A stretch of DNA of 64,000 nucleotides from M3007 sp041160955. Lineage in GTDB: Bacteria > Bacteroidota > Bacteroidia > Chitinophagales > Saprospiraceae. Within the stretch, counting starts at the first letter, position 1; each line of letters starts with the position of its first letter. Shown here piece after piece: positions 8,708-16,846 of the stretch. The notes beneath the pieces are model-generated. The model ran no database searches. It had not been told where the DNA came from and worked only from the letters and a program-made list of their open reading frames with translations. The stretch spans positions 1-64,000 of the forward strand of contig JBEAVK010000155.1 of the NCBI GenBank assembly GCA_041160955.1, given 5' to 3'. The position numbers and the translations under genes are program-made.

Positions 8708-9006
8708 GCACTCAAAAGACTTCATGCTGTTTGCCAACGAAATTTCAAAGTTGGCTCAATGCTAAATCAGTGCTTAATTGTCGGGGTTGGGGGTATCGCC
8801 CCGACAATATCCTAATATTCGATAAATGTTCACGTGGTGATAGTTGAATATTTGCGCCTAAGTTTTGGCATTATTGAGACCTTAAAGTTTGTGGGAGTAC
8901 TGATTTGGGCTATTGTCGGGGCGACTTTTTCTGTCACCCCGACAATTTAGTTGAAATCCATTGTTTGCGTAAATAAAATATCACGCTCCGATTTTATCAC
9001 GCACTC
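8696..9006 (-). repeat. 312-bp non-coding interspersed repeat, copy B (inverted)
   Basis: Reverse complement of the unit at 2444-2757. On the minus strand it starts GAGTGCGTGATAAAATCG (9006-8989) and ends GAGTGCGTGGCAAAATCG (8713-8696), again direct repeats at both ends. The first internal hairpin keeps both arms. The second keeps the ATTGTCGGGGCGA and CCCCGACAAT arms with a different loop. No gene is seen in it; it fills the gap between the SRP RNA and the nuclease gene. Confidence 0.85.
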
Positions 9007-9027
9007 TAATTAAAAGAATGAAAAAAT

Positions 9028-9058
9028 TTGTTTTAAAAAAATAAACCGACTACTTTTG
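9028..9058 (+). promoter_or_regulatory. Bacteroidota-type promoter for the PD-(D/E)XK nuclease gene
   Basis: TTG at 9028-9030, a 20-bp spacer, then TACTTTTG at 9051-9058, an exact -7 consensus. Transcription would begin near 9063-9066, next to the ATG at 9067. This rules out the GTG at 9058 and implies a very short or absent leader. Confidence 0.65.
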
Positions 9059-9066
9059 TGCTTCCA

Positions 9067-11754
9067 ATGATCTACTTCGGACTCGATTTTGATACTCCCT
9101 TGCCACCCATGCCACCAGCGCTTGGCGTGGAATATGTAGGGCCACGTAAGATGCTGCGTTTACTTGAACAACATCTTGGTTTGAGTGGCTACCCTGAACG
9201 CAACGAATACCTTCGGATTGAAATGTACCGACAGGCATTGCAGCAGTATGGGATAGTAGATGCCCAGGCTTTTTATGCCCAATCATTTGCAGCGGATCGC
9301 TTTGCAACGGCTACGGTATTGCTGGAGCATAGGGATTGTTTGGTAGCGGCAGGCTGGGACTTTAAAGGGGAAGATTTGCCGGCTCGTTTGGCTGTTTTTT
9401 CGGCTTTGGAAGCCATTTTTCAATCAAAAGCAGCAGATCCTGCCAATGCAGTTTATCTAATTGGCACCGCCGATCGCTGGCAAAAAGCATTGATCGCGGC
9501 AGAAAACACCCCATTACCTTTTGATGGCTTAACACTCTATGAACCGTTTGCTTTGCAGCCGCCATTTATCCAGCAATTGGTTCATCTGCTTCAAGCGCAA
9601 GGTATCCCTGTGGTGCAACACAACGATGTCCCTTCAGCGATAGTGAAAGATGGCATGTTAGATCGTTTTCAACGGTATTTGGGCGGCGAAAAAATAGAAA
9701 AGGGTATGCCTATGGGCGAGAAAGAAATCATTTTTATCACCGCCCGCAGCGATGCTGATGCTGCTACTTTTTTGGCACAAACCTTAGCACAAAACCCAGA
9801 CTGGCAACCTTCTTTTTTAATTCCCAATCTTCGCCAAAACTTGGAATTGGCACTGGTGAATGAGGGATTGCCGCCTTATGGTATTCTTTCGGCCACCTTA
9901 GCCCGACCAGCGTTACAAGTACTCAAACTTGCCCCTGCTTTTTTGTGGTATCCTGTCGATATTTTTAAGATTATGGAATTTGTCACCTTGCCTATGAAAC
10001 CCTTGGATCGTGGGTTAGCCTTAGAAATCGCAAGGGTATTGGCCGAAAAACCGGGTATGTTTAGCGACCAATGGTATGGTGCTGTATTGGGTTATTTGGG
10101 CAAGGAGCATATTGACGAAAAAGTAAAACAGCAGTATGAATTTTGGTTTTCACGCCGTCGTTATCGATCCGATACTGCTGCGCCCAAACGCGATGTCATA
10201 GAAATGTACGCCACGATACAAGAATGGGCTGTTGAGTATTACGAGCAATCGGGGAGTAAAGATGGTTCTTTACTGACATTGGGCGAGCAAGCGCGTAGGA
10301 TTTGTGATTTGTTGGAAACCTTACCCGAACAACGGATTACATTTCTCGAATTGGAGCGCATCGTTCGAACTATTGTAGAGCCATCGCCTGCTTTTTTTGC
10401 AGAAACAGCCACAGGGCATTATCCGTTTTTTCATCAGCCCGGAGCCGCTATTGCGCCCATGGATGAATTAATTTGGTGGAATTGCTTGTTCGAAGACGAT
10501 ACCCCGCTGCCCGATTTTTGGCAACCTGCTGAACGGGAATGGCTCGCAAAACACAATGCTGCACCTGAATTACCACGCCTACGCTCACTACGTAAATTAC
10601 TGTTGCGGATGCGCCCCATCCTACAAACACGTCGGCGTTTATGGCTTTTTCTACCCGAGCAAACGGGCGGCGAAAAAGCCGTACACCACTTAATCGCTTC
10701 GGATATTGGTACATTATTGGGCGATACCAAGGCCATTACCTACCATATTGGCATACCAGAACAACGGGAACAACTCACACAATTGCTCCAATTGCCCAAA
10801 ATTGATTACCTAAAACCAAGACAGCCCTCTCGACCCGCTCCTTGGCTTAATGTGCCTTGGAAACCCAGTGACGAAGCACGCGCAGAAACGCCAACAGGGC
10901 TAGAATCCTTGTTTTATTATCCACACCGCTGGTTTTTTAGACAAAAAATGGGTATTTATCCGTCTAATTTACTTTCAGTTACACGCGATAATACCTTACT
11001 CGGTAATCTTTCCCACCGATTTTTTGAGTTATTACTGGCCGATTCCGCGTTTCCGACGATGAGTAAAACGGAAATTAGCCAATGGATTGAGGATATTTCT
11101 GAAGACTTGCTCAAAAAAGAAGGTGCCACCTTACTCTTGTATGGCAGAGAACCAGAGCGCAAAGTCTTTTTACAAAAAGTAAAATCTGCAGCATGGAATT
11201 TGATCAGTATGCTACGAAGTAATGATTGGACAGTATTGGCTACTGAAAAGGCTTTGGAAGGGCATTTTATGGGTATGCCTGTGCGAGGCAAAGCGGATTT
11301 GGTGCTGCAAAGGGGTAGTGAATTGGCCATTATTGACCTAAAATGGGGCGGGCTGACCAAACGTAAGGAACTGATTAAAAACGAGGAGGACCTCCAATTG
11401 GTGCTGTATGCACACCTGCTCCCACCCGAAGGACAATGGCCACATACAGCCTATTTTATTTTGGAAACGGGTAAATTGGTTGCCCGTAATAACGTCGCTT
11501 TTAAAGAAGCGATGATCGCGGTCAAAGGGCAAGACGACCATGCGGAGGTATGTCAACGTATATTTGAGCGCATGGAAAAAACTTTTGCATGGCGTTTGGC
11601 GCAATTGCAAAGTGGTTTATTAGAAATAAGGACAGAAAGAACTGCCAATGAATTGGAAGATATACATGCTGCGGATTTGGCAGAGTTATTGGAAATGAAG
11701 CGGGATGATGCACGTTGGGATGATTACAGAACCCTTATTGATTTTATGAAATAA
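9067..11754 (+). CDS. PD-(D/E)XK nuclease family protein, AddB/RecB-nuclease-like
   Basis: About 895 residues from ATG 9067. The N-terminal two thirds resembles the inactivated helicase-like scaffold of the Bacteroidota AddB-type family (start IYFGLDFDTPLPP, then VEYVGPRKMLRLLE) and shows no Walker A. The C-terminal domain has a RecB-type nuclease core: GKADLVLQRGSELAIIDLKW at about 742-761, with the acidic Asp, the D-x-K pair and a following QLVLYAHLL segment. This family usually works with a UvrD/AddA-like helicase in end resection, but no such gene lies next to it here. It converges with lptC, the stops being 3 bp apart. The start is chosen because a promoter -7 box overlaps the upstream GTG. 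Confidence 0.82.
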   Translation: MIYFGLDFDTPLPPMPPALGVEYVGPRKMLRLLEQHLGLSGYPERNEYLRIEMYRQALQQYGIVDAQAFYAQSFAADRFATATVLLEHRDCLVAAGWDFKGEDLPARLAVFSALEAIFQSKAADPANAVYLIGTADRWQKALIAAENTPLPFDGLTLYEPFALQPPFIQQLVHLLQAQGIPVVQHNDVPSAIVKDGMLDRFQRYLGGEKIEKGMPMGEKEIIFITARSDADAATFLAQTLAQNPDWQPSFLIPNLRQNLELALVNEGLPPYGILSATLARPALQVLKLAPAFLWYPVDIFKIMEFVTLPMKPLDRGLALEIARVLAEKPGMFSDQWYGAVLGYLGKEHIDEKVKQQYEFWFSRRRYRSDTAAPKRDVIEMYATIQEWAVEYYEQSGSKDGSLLTLGEQARRICDLLETLPEQRITFLELERIVRTIVEPSPAFFAETATGHYPFFHQPGAAIAPMDELIWWNCLFEDDTPLPDFWQPAEREWLAKHNAAPELPRLRSLRKLLLRMRPILQTRRRLWLFLPEQTGGEKAVHHLIASDIGTLLGDTKAITYHIGIPEQREQLTQLLQLPKIDYLKPRQPSRPAPWLNVPWKPSDEARAETPTGLESLFYYPHRWFFRQKMGIYPSNLLSVTRDNTLLGNLSHRFFELLLADSAFPTMSKTEISQWIEDISEDLLKKEGATLLLYGREPERKVFLQKVKSAAWNLISMLRSNDWTVLATEKALEGHFMGMPVRGKADLVLQRGSELAIIDLKWGGLTKRKELIKNEEDLQLVLYAHLLPPEGQWPHTAYFILETGKLVARNNVAFKEAMIAVKGQDDHAEVCQRIFERMEKTFAWRLAQLQSGLLEIRTERTANELEDIHAADLAELLEMKRDDARWDDYRTLIDFMK

Positions 11755-11757
11755 GCA

Positions 11758-12315
11758 CTATTTTACATCATCTATCTGCTCCGATTTTATCCGTCCTTTA
11801 GGGACTAAAATCTTCCAATACGAAAAATCCTGTTCTGCTTCAAGGCCATAACCATAGATCACCTCTCCGGGTTTGCTTACTTTTACAAATTTATCCGTCC
11901 TTATTTTGGCTGTTTTTTCATCCCAAGTCAGTTCTTCTGTTTCTAATGTTTCCTGTTTAGCCGTGCGCATTATTACACTATCGCGTGCAACGACAAGACC
12001 TTTTTCTTGGTCTCTGACTGCCGTTTTAGCGGTAAGGGTACTTTCTACTTTTTGAAAAGTATTCAAAAATTCCACCTGAATGCCCTGTGGAAACTCCTGT
12101 CGGGGTGACGAACGATCAGAATAACTTTCCAATAATGGGGCGGTTACACGCACACGCACCACTGCGCTATCGGAATACAGTATTTCTACTTCTCTTCCGA
12201 TTTCTACCATCGTATCATCAGTGGTATAAGTGATGTCTTCGCGGGCGATTGTGCCTTCGCAAGCGGTAAAAAGTAATAATCCTGCAAATAAAATTGGGGA
12301 TAGATATAGATACAT
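11758..12315 (-). CDS. lptC: LptC-like LPS export lipoprotein
   Basis: A 185-residue periplasmic component of lipopolysaccharide export. The signal peptide MYLYLSPILFAGLLLFTAC has a lipobox with Cys19, so it is probably a lipoprotein, as is typical of Bacteroidota LptC. The rest is beta-rich (OstA/LptA-like jelly-roll): FLNTFQKVESTLTAKTAV, a central VVARDSVIMRT, and ETEELTWDEKTAKIRTDKFVKV, the most conserved part of the family. The upstream membrane protein gene (12353-12856) is 37 bp away on the same strand, so they probably share a transcript. It ends 3 bp from the convergent nuclease gene. Confidence 0.88.
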   Translation of the reverse strand: MYLYLSPILFAGLLLFTACEGTIAREDITYTTDDTMVEIGREVEILYSDSAVVRVRVTAPLLESYSDRSSPRQEFPQGIQVEFLNTFQKVESTLTAKTAVRDQEKGLVVARDSVIMRTAKQETLETEELTWDEKTAKIRTDKFVKVSKPGEVIYGYGLEAEQDFSYWKILVPKGRIKSEQIDDVK

Positions 12316-12352
12316 GTCTTTCTGCCGTTATGGTTCAATTGATACCAATCGT

Positions 12353-12856
12353 TTATGCCATTATTTTCTTAGACGCATAGCGCATTAGCACTAAAAGCCC
12401 TACTAAAATTAGTAAAAAAGCACCAACAGGTACATTTACAAGAACAAATATGCGGGTACGATCAATGATATACATGAGCACCAAAGTAGCACCGATCAGC
12501 AGCATCAAACTAGAGATGCGCTCCGAACCCGGTATATAACTGAGCGGCACATTGCGCCTGATAATAGAGATGGTAATCGCCATCGACAAGACGGGTAAAA
12601 TCTGTGTCAAAACATTAGTGTTCATAATACTGCCCCGCTCAAACAGAAAATGATAAACACTTAATCCTACCGAAAAAACACCCGGCACACAAGCCGCAAA
12701 AACAAGTACGGCATAGAGGTATTTCCAAGGTGATTGGTGGCCTTCACCGATGGATATCCAATTAGCGATAAGTGCCAAAATGGGTACCATCAAAAAATAT
12801 GCTGTGATATAAGTTGGGTTTTCGCCCAAAAAACGAAAAAGTTCGCCAAGCGTCAT
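12353..12856 (-). CDS. Conserved membrane protein upstream of lptC, function unknown
   Basis: 167 residues with about five hydrophobic segments (about 16-34, 44-66, 81-99, 113-129 and 137-157). I recognise no named domain. Charged loops between the segments (RSxGEGHQSPWKY-like, then RRNVPLSYIPGSER) suggest an integral inner-membrane protein. It is the first gene of a probable two-gene unit with lptC, which hints at an envelope role but proves nothing. Its upstream region carries a 158-bp inverted-repeat element, so its promoter probably lies in or beside that element. Confidence 0.75.
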   Translation of the reverse strand: MTLGELFRFLGENPTYITAYFLMVPILALIANWISIGEGHQSPWKYLYAVLVFAACVPGVFSVGLSVYHFLFERGSIMNTNVLTQILPVLSMAITISIIRRNVPLSYIPGSERISSLMLLIGATLVLMYIIDRTRIFVLVNVPVGAFLLILVGLLVLMRYASKKIMA

Positions 12857-12873
12857 GGTGTGTGTACGATTTA

Positions 12874-13031
12874 AGGAATGAGATTAAAATAAAGGTACAG
12901 ATTTGAGGAGACGATTTTGTCACTATTAAGGCATGAAGAGGATGTTTAGTGGTGCTAAACAACCGATGAATAACGCAAAGAGGGGCAAAATAAGACCGCC
13001 AAATCTGTACCTTTATTTTAATCTCATTCCT
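12874..13031. repeat. 158-bp MITE-like element with 32-bp terminal inverted repeats
   Basis: The left arm 12874-12905 (starting AGGAATGAGATTAAAATAAA) is the exact reverse complement of the right arm 13000-13031. The interior has no reading frame of note and holds a small hairpin, GTTTAGTGGTGCTAAAC. It lies between two divergent genes (starts 12856 and 13091). No clear target-site duplication is visible. Confidence 0.85.
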
Positions 13032-13090
13032 GAGTTTTAAGTATGCTCAAACAATGAGACGCAGCAAAGAACGTTTTTCCCATACAATTG

Positions 13091-14596
13091 ATGCGTATGA
13101 AAAGTCATTTTCTTTTATATTTATTGCTTTTTTGTTGTTTTTCGGTATTTTCGCAGCAACAAATGTCCATGCGAATGGAGCGCCGTTCGGGTTTGTACGC
13201 TACCACGATCAATCCTGCAGCCTTGTCTTTTACACCATCACGATGGGAGGTAAGCCTGTTTTCGGCGGATTTTTTCACCAATCAAAACTATGGATATATA
13301 CAAAACGCATCTGTGCAGGATGTGCTGCGCAATCCAGATTTATTGGTACTACTCGAGGATCTAGCACTAGAGCCAGGAGTACCCACTGCTAGTAAATTAC
13401 CCGTGGATTTTTATAAAAATGGCCGTGCATTTGGTGTCGTACAATCAAGGGTAAGTGGTCCTGGGTTTGCATTTCGCATCAATCAACAACACAGTGTGGG
13501 GCTGAGTGCCTCTGGGCGTTTTTTATTGTCCAGTTATCGAATTCCTAATTTCCTTCGATACCAAAATGTGAGTAGCCTAAACTATAGCCAAACCTACAAC
13601 ATTGAACCTGTAAAAATAGCGACCCTGGCTTGGGGCGAGATAGCGGGGCATTATGCATATCGCAATTTTGATGGTGATAGGCTCTTTTCTATGGGTATTA
13701 CGCCTAAGTTCATCACAGGAATCCAAGGTTTTTACGGGAGCGTTAATGCTGGTTTTGACTATACGCCTATTGTTGCAGATACCATCAGTATCAACTCCGC
13801 CAATTGGAGTTTTGGGTTTACCAACGATGCTTTGTATGCCGCTGATCCAGCTAATTATCGCCCCAAAACTAATGGCTTTGGGGGCGGGCTTGATCTTGGT
13901 GTGTCTTGGGCTATGCCGCTGGATAACCCAGATCATCCAGAAGATTACCAATGGCGGGTGGGCGTTTCAATTATTGACTTAGGTTTTGTGCGTATGAATA
14001 GAAACGCTGAAACGCATAGGATTAATTTTGACCAGTTGACTATTTTGTCGGGTGATACGATACAAAATGCTGCAAATATCAGTCCCGAAGCGGCCATTAA
14101 GGAATTTAGTAACCAGTCTTTGGGCGATCCCAATCAATCAAAAACGGGCAATGCGTTTACGATTGGTTTGCCCACCATGTTTTCGGTACAATTTGATTAT
14201 GCCATCCGACCTAAGTTATATGTACAGGGTTATTGGGCGCAACGATTGCCCATTTATCGGAATGCGCTAAAAGCACCTAATACGTTAGCCGTTGTACCTC
14301 GCTATGAGCAAAAGTGGTTTTCTGTATCTGTTCCGGTGGTCTGGAGCGATTACAGTATTCCTCGTGTGGGCTTTGGTGCACGATTAGGCGTGTTCTACGT
14401 TGGTAGCGATGATGTGTTCAGTTGGACTGGTAAAAACTCATTAACAGGAACCGATTTATATGCTGGGTTGAAAATAAACGGTGGCCAATGGAGCGCAAAA
14501 CGACACAAACGGCATAAAAACAGAAGACGTATTTTCGATGGTGGATTACGGGACAAGGATCGAAGATGGAAGGACGTTGGGTGTTTTAACCAGTAG
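13091..14596 (+). CDS. DUF5723 family outer-membrane protein
   Basis: About 501 residues from ATG 13091 (an in-frame TTG lies one codon earlier). A signal peptide (HFLLYLLLFCCFSVFSQ) is followed by the family's ATTINPAALSF segment, in which a predicted porin-like protein begins after 'NPA'. Alternating hydrophobic strands and repeated aromatic ends (GFGGGLDLGVSW, YQWRVGVSIIDLGFVRMN, YDYAIRPKLYVQGYW-like) fit a beta-barrel in the outer membrane. The C-terminus carries a basic tail rich in His, Lys and Arg (KRHKRHKNRRR), unusual for a barrel end. The biochemical role of the family is unknown. The gene is divergent from the 12353-12856 gene. Confidence 0.82.
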   Translation: MRMKSHFLLYLLLFCCFSVFSQQQMSMRMERRSGLYATTINPAALSFTPSRWEVSLFSADFFTNQNYGYIQNASVQDVLRNPDLLVLLEDLALEPGVPTASKLPVDFYKNGRAFGVVQSRVSGPGFAFRINQQHSVGLSASGRFLLSSYRIPNFLRYQNVSSLNYSQTYNIEPVKIATLAWGEIAGHYAYRNFDGDRLFSMGITPKFITGIQGFYGSVNAGFDYTPIVADTISINSANWSFGFTNDALYAADPANYRPKTNGFGGGLDLGVSWAMPLDNPDHPEDYQWRVGVSIIDLGFVRMNRNAETHRINFDQLTILSGDTIQNAANISPEAAIKEFSNQSLGDPNQSKTGNAFTIGLPTMFSVQFDYAIRPKLYVQGYWAQRLPIYRNALKAPNTLAVVPRYEQKWFSVSVPVVWSDYSIPRVGFGARLGVFYVGSDDVFSWTGKNSLTGTDLYAGLKINGGQWSAKRHKRHKNRRRIFDGGLRDKDRRWKDVGCFNQ

Positions 14597-14778
14597 GTAT
14601 AGACCTATGTGTTGGCAGATCCATGCGTACGCTGCTATGTAGGCGCACGTATGAATCCGCTAATGGCACTTAGGGTTCGCTGTTGAGTTCTGACATATAA
14701 GGCGCATCCGAAAGTACGTGTTTGCGGAGTTGGAGGCGCGGGGTAGTTATTAAATATTCCATATTGTAAAAATAAGAA

Positions 14779-14919
14779 AGGCTGTATCGCGGGTGTCTTA
14801 GAATTTAACATTTAAAATTAAGCGTTTAGCATTTAAAATTAATGTTTTATAATTTTAAATGCTAAATTTTAAATGCTAAATTTTAAATGTTAAACTCCAA
14901 ATTACTCGAGATACAGCCT
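14779..14919. repeat. 141-bp AT-rich long hairpin between convergent genes
   Basis: Outer arms AGGCTGTATC (14779-14788) and GATACAGCCT (14910-14919) enclose an AT-rich imperfect palindrome built from repeated TTTAAATGCTAAATT-like units and their complements. It lies between the DUF5723 gene and the convergent symporter gene and may end both transcripts. The preceding 14597-14778 holds only a weak imperfect hairpin at about 14622-14654 and no gene. Confidence 0.7.
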
Positions 14920-14939
14920 CTCGTAAAAGCCCAATAAAC

Positions 14940-16721
14940 CTATCCCAATCTATCCCAATTTTTGAATACCATCCAGCCACTCAAGCCCATAATAGCGAAT
15001 GAAATGAGTGCAGCCATCATATTCCCATAAAGGAAATAACCAAATCCGAATAAAGCCCCATATACAGTGACGCAGCCTAGGAACATCGCCAATATTTGAA
15101 GGGATAATTTACTCTCCGTCATATCGCCTTGGTCTAGCGTACCTTCTCGCATACCACGCTCTACGACGGGTTTCCACCCACCCGCATGCGGACGAATTTG
15201 CTTGAAAAAGGAGATCAAAGTAGCGTGATCGGTTGGTTTGGTCAATAGGGTGACTGATATCCAACTTACCGTAGTTATACATACGCCATATAATAACTCC
15301 TGCCAACCTTCCAGCACAAACCAGCCTTGTTTTTTACCTGTATAAAAGAACACAGCAACTAAAAAAGATACTACCATTGCCGCTAATTCAGACCAAGCAT
15401 TGATACGCCACCAAAACCAACGCAAGATAAACAAGAGGCCCGTTCCTGCACCGATTTGCAATAAAATATCAAAAGAACTTTTGGCACTTTCCAAGGCCAA
15501 GGCCACAAAAGAGGCCAAAACCATAAGCACAACCGTGGATATACGCCCTACGGTTACCGATTCTTTATCGGAGGCATTGGGCTTTACAAAACGCAAATAA
15601 AAATCATTCACCACATAACTGGAGCCCCAATTCAAATGCGTAGAAATAGTACTCATATAAGCCGCTGCCAACGATGCAACAATAATGCCCACCAAACCAG
15701 CAGGCATCAGGGTCATCATAGCAGGGTAGCCCAAGTCATTCCCGATTTTATTTTGCTCCACATTAGGAAAGGCTGCCTGTATATCTTTTAACTCGGGGAA
15801 TATAATCAATGAACCCAAGGCGACAATAATCCACGGCCATGGACGCAAGGCATAGTGCGCCACATTGAACAATAAAGTAGCACCAACAGCATTTTTTTCA
15901 TCCTTCGCTGCTAACATCCGCTGTGCAACATATCCGCCGCCGCCAGGCTCCGCTCCCGGATACCATACCGACCACCATTGTACGGCTAATGGCATAATAA
16001 GCAACGGAATAAGCGTTTTGGTATCGTTAAAATCGGGGACTAACGATATTTTCCCTACCACATTGGGATGACTAAACAGGCCCTGCAACCCGCCTACCTG
16101 CGGCAACGTCAGTACTACATAAGCCGCCCCAATAGAACCCATCATTGCAATAAAAAACTGTACAAAATCGGTTAAAAGTACCGCTCTAAAACCACCAACC
16201 GTTGAGTACGCCACTGTCACTATTGCTGAAAACACCAGCGTCACAATGGGATCCGCATCAAACATAACCCTGCCTATCTTGATGGCTGCCAACGAAACCG
16301 TAGCCATAATCATTACATTGAAAAATACGCCTAAATACAAAGCGCGGAACATACGCAGAAAAGCGGCTTCTTTGCCAGAATAGCGTATTTCGTAAAAGCC
16401 CAAATCGGTCATTAGCCCCGATCTGCGCCACAGGCGAGCATACACAAAAACAGTCAGCATGCCCGTCACCAAAAATGCCCACCAAGCCCAGTTTCCCGCT
16501 ACACCATCGGTACGGACAATATCAGTAACCAAATTAGGTGTATCGCAAGAAAATGTTGTTGCCACGAGCGAAACGCCCAATAACCACCAAGGCATGGTGC
16601 GTCCGGATAGGAAGAACTCACTGCTGCTTTCGCCGCTTTTTGAAGATCCTCTTAGACCAAACCATAGGGAAATGATAAAATAAGCAGCGATCAGACCCCA
16701 ATCAAGTAATGTTAGTTGCAT
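14940..16721 (-). CDS. Sodium:solute symporter (SSS family)
   Basis: 593 residues from ATG 16721; the frame is open 25 codons further upstream but those residues are charged and lack family similarity, and the promoter sits there. About 13-15 membrane segments. Family marks are YFIISLWFGLRG, the SEFFLSGRTMPWWLLGVSLVA segment near residues 35-55, YSTVGGFRAVLLTDFVQF (LeuT-fold TM), and SLAAAYMSTISTHLNWGSSY. It has a C-terminal extension with extra helices. It imports a small solute, perhaps a sugar or organic acid, with Na+; the substrate is not identifiable. A single-gene transcript with a good promoter at 16762-16791 and a long hairpin downstream. Confidence 0.92.
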   Translation of the reverse strand: MQLTLLDWGLIAAYFIISLWFGLRGSSKSGESSSEFFLSGRTMPWWLLGVSLVATTFSCDTPNLVTDIVRTDGVAGNWAWWAFLVTGMLTVFVYARLWRRSGLMTDLGFYEIRYSGKEAAFLRMFRALYLGVFFNVMIMATVSLAAIKIGRVMFDADPIVTLVFSAIVTVAYSTVGGFRAVLLTDFVQFFIAMMGSIGAAYVVLTLPQVGGLQGLFSHPNVVGKISLVPDFNDTKTLIPLLIMPLAVQWWSVWYPGAEPGGGGYVAQRMLAAKDEKNAVGATLLFNVAHYALRPWPWIIVALGSLIIFPELKDIQAAFPNVEQNKIGNDLGYPAMMTLMPAGLVGIIVASLAAAYMSTISTHLNWGSSYVVNDFYLRFVKPNASDKESVTVGRISTVVLMVLASFVALALESAKSSFDILLQIGAGTGLLFILRWFWWRINAWSELAAMVVSFLVAVFFYTGKKQGWFVLEGWQELLYGVCITTVSWISVTLLTKPTDHATLISFFKQIRPHAGGWKPVVERGMREGTLDQGDMTESKLSLQILAMFLGCVTVYGALFGFGYFLYGNMMAALISFAIMGLSGWMVFKNWDRLG

Positions 16722-16761
16722 AAAGTTGAATTTTTTCGTTAAACCCAATGTATAGGTGTGG

Positions 16762-16791
16762 CAAATGTAGCGTTTTTTCTGAATCGTGCAA
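16762..16791 (-). promoter_or_regulatory. Bacteroidota-type promoter for the SSS symporter
   Basis: Minus strand: TTG at 16791-16789, a 19-bp spacer, TACATTTG at 16769-16762. Exact match to TTG-N17-23-TAnnTTTG. Transcription would start near 16757, giving a leader of about 35 nt before ATG 16721. Confidence 0.7.
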
Positions 16792-16846
16792 TTCATTCAA
16801 AAAAAATGCTGAAAACTTGTAGAAAATGTCGGTTTAGGTGTACTCT

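Noticed and set aside
8472..8711. Minus-strand open frame of 79 residues across the SRP RNA.
   Set aside because: It overlaps the SRP RNA and repeat copy B and has no protein-like features.
8662..8847. Plus-strand open frame in repeat copy B.
   Set aside because: The matching region of copy A has no such frame, so it is not conserved as protein.
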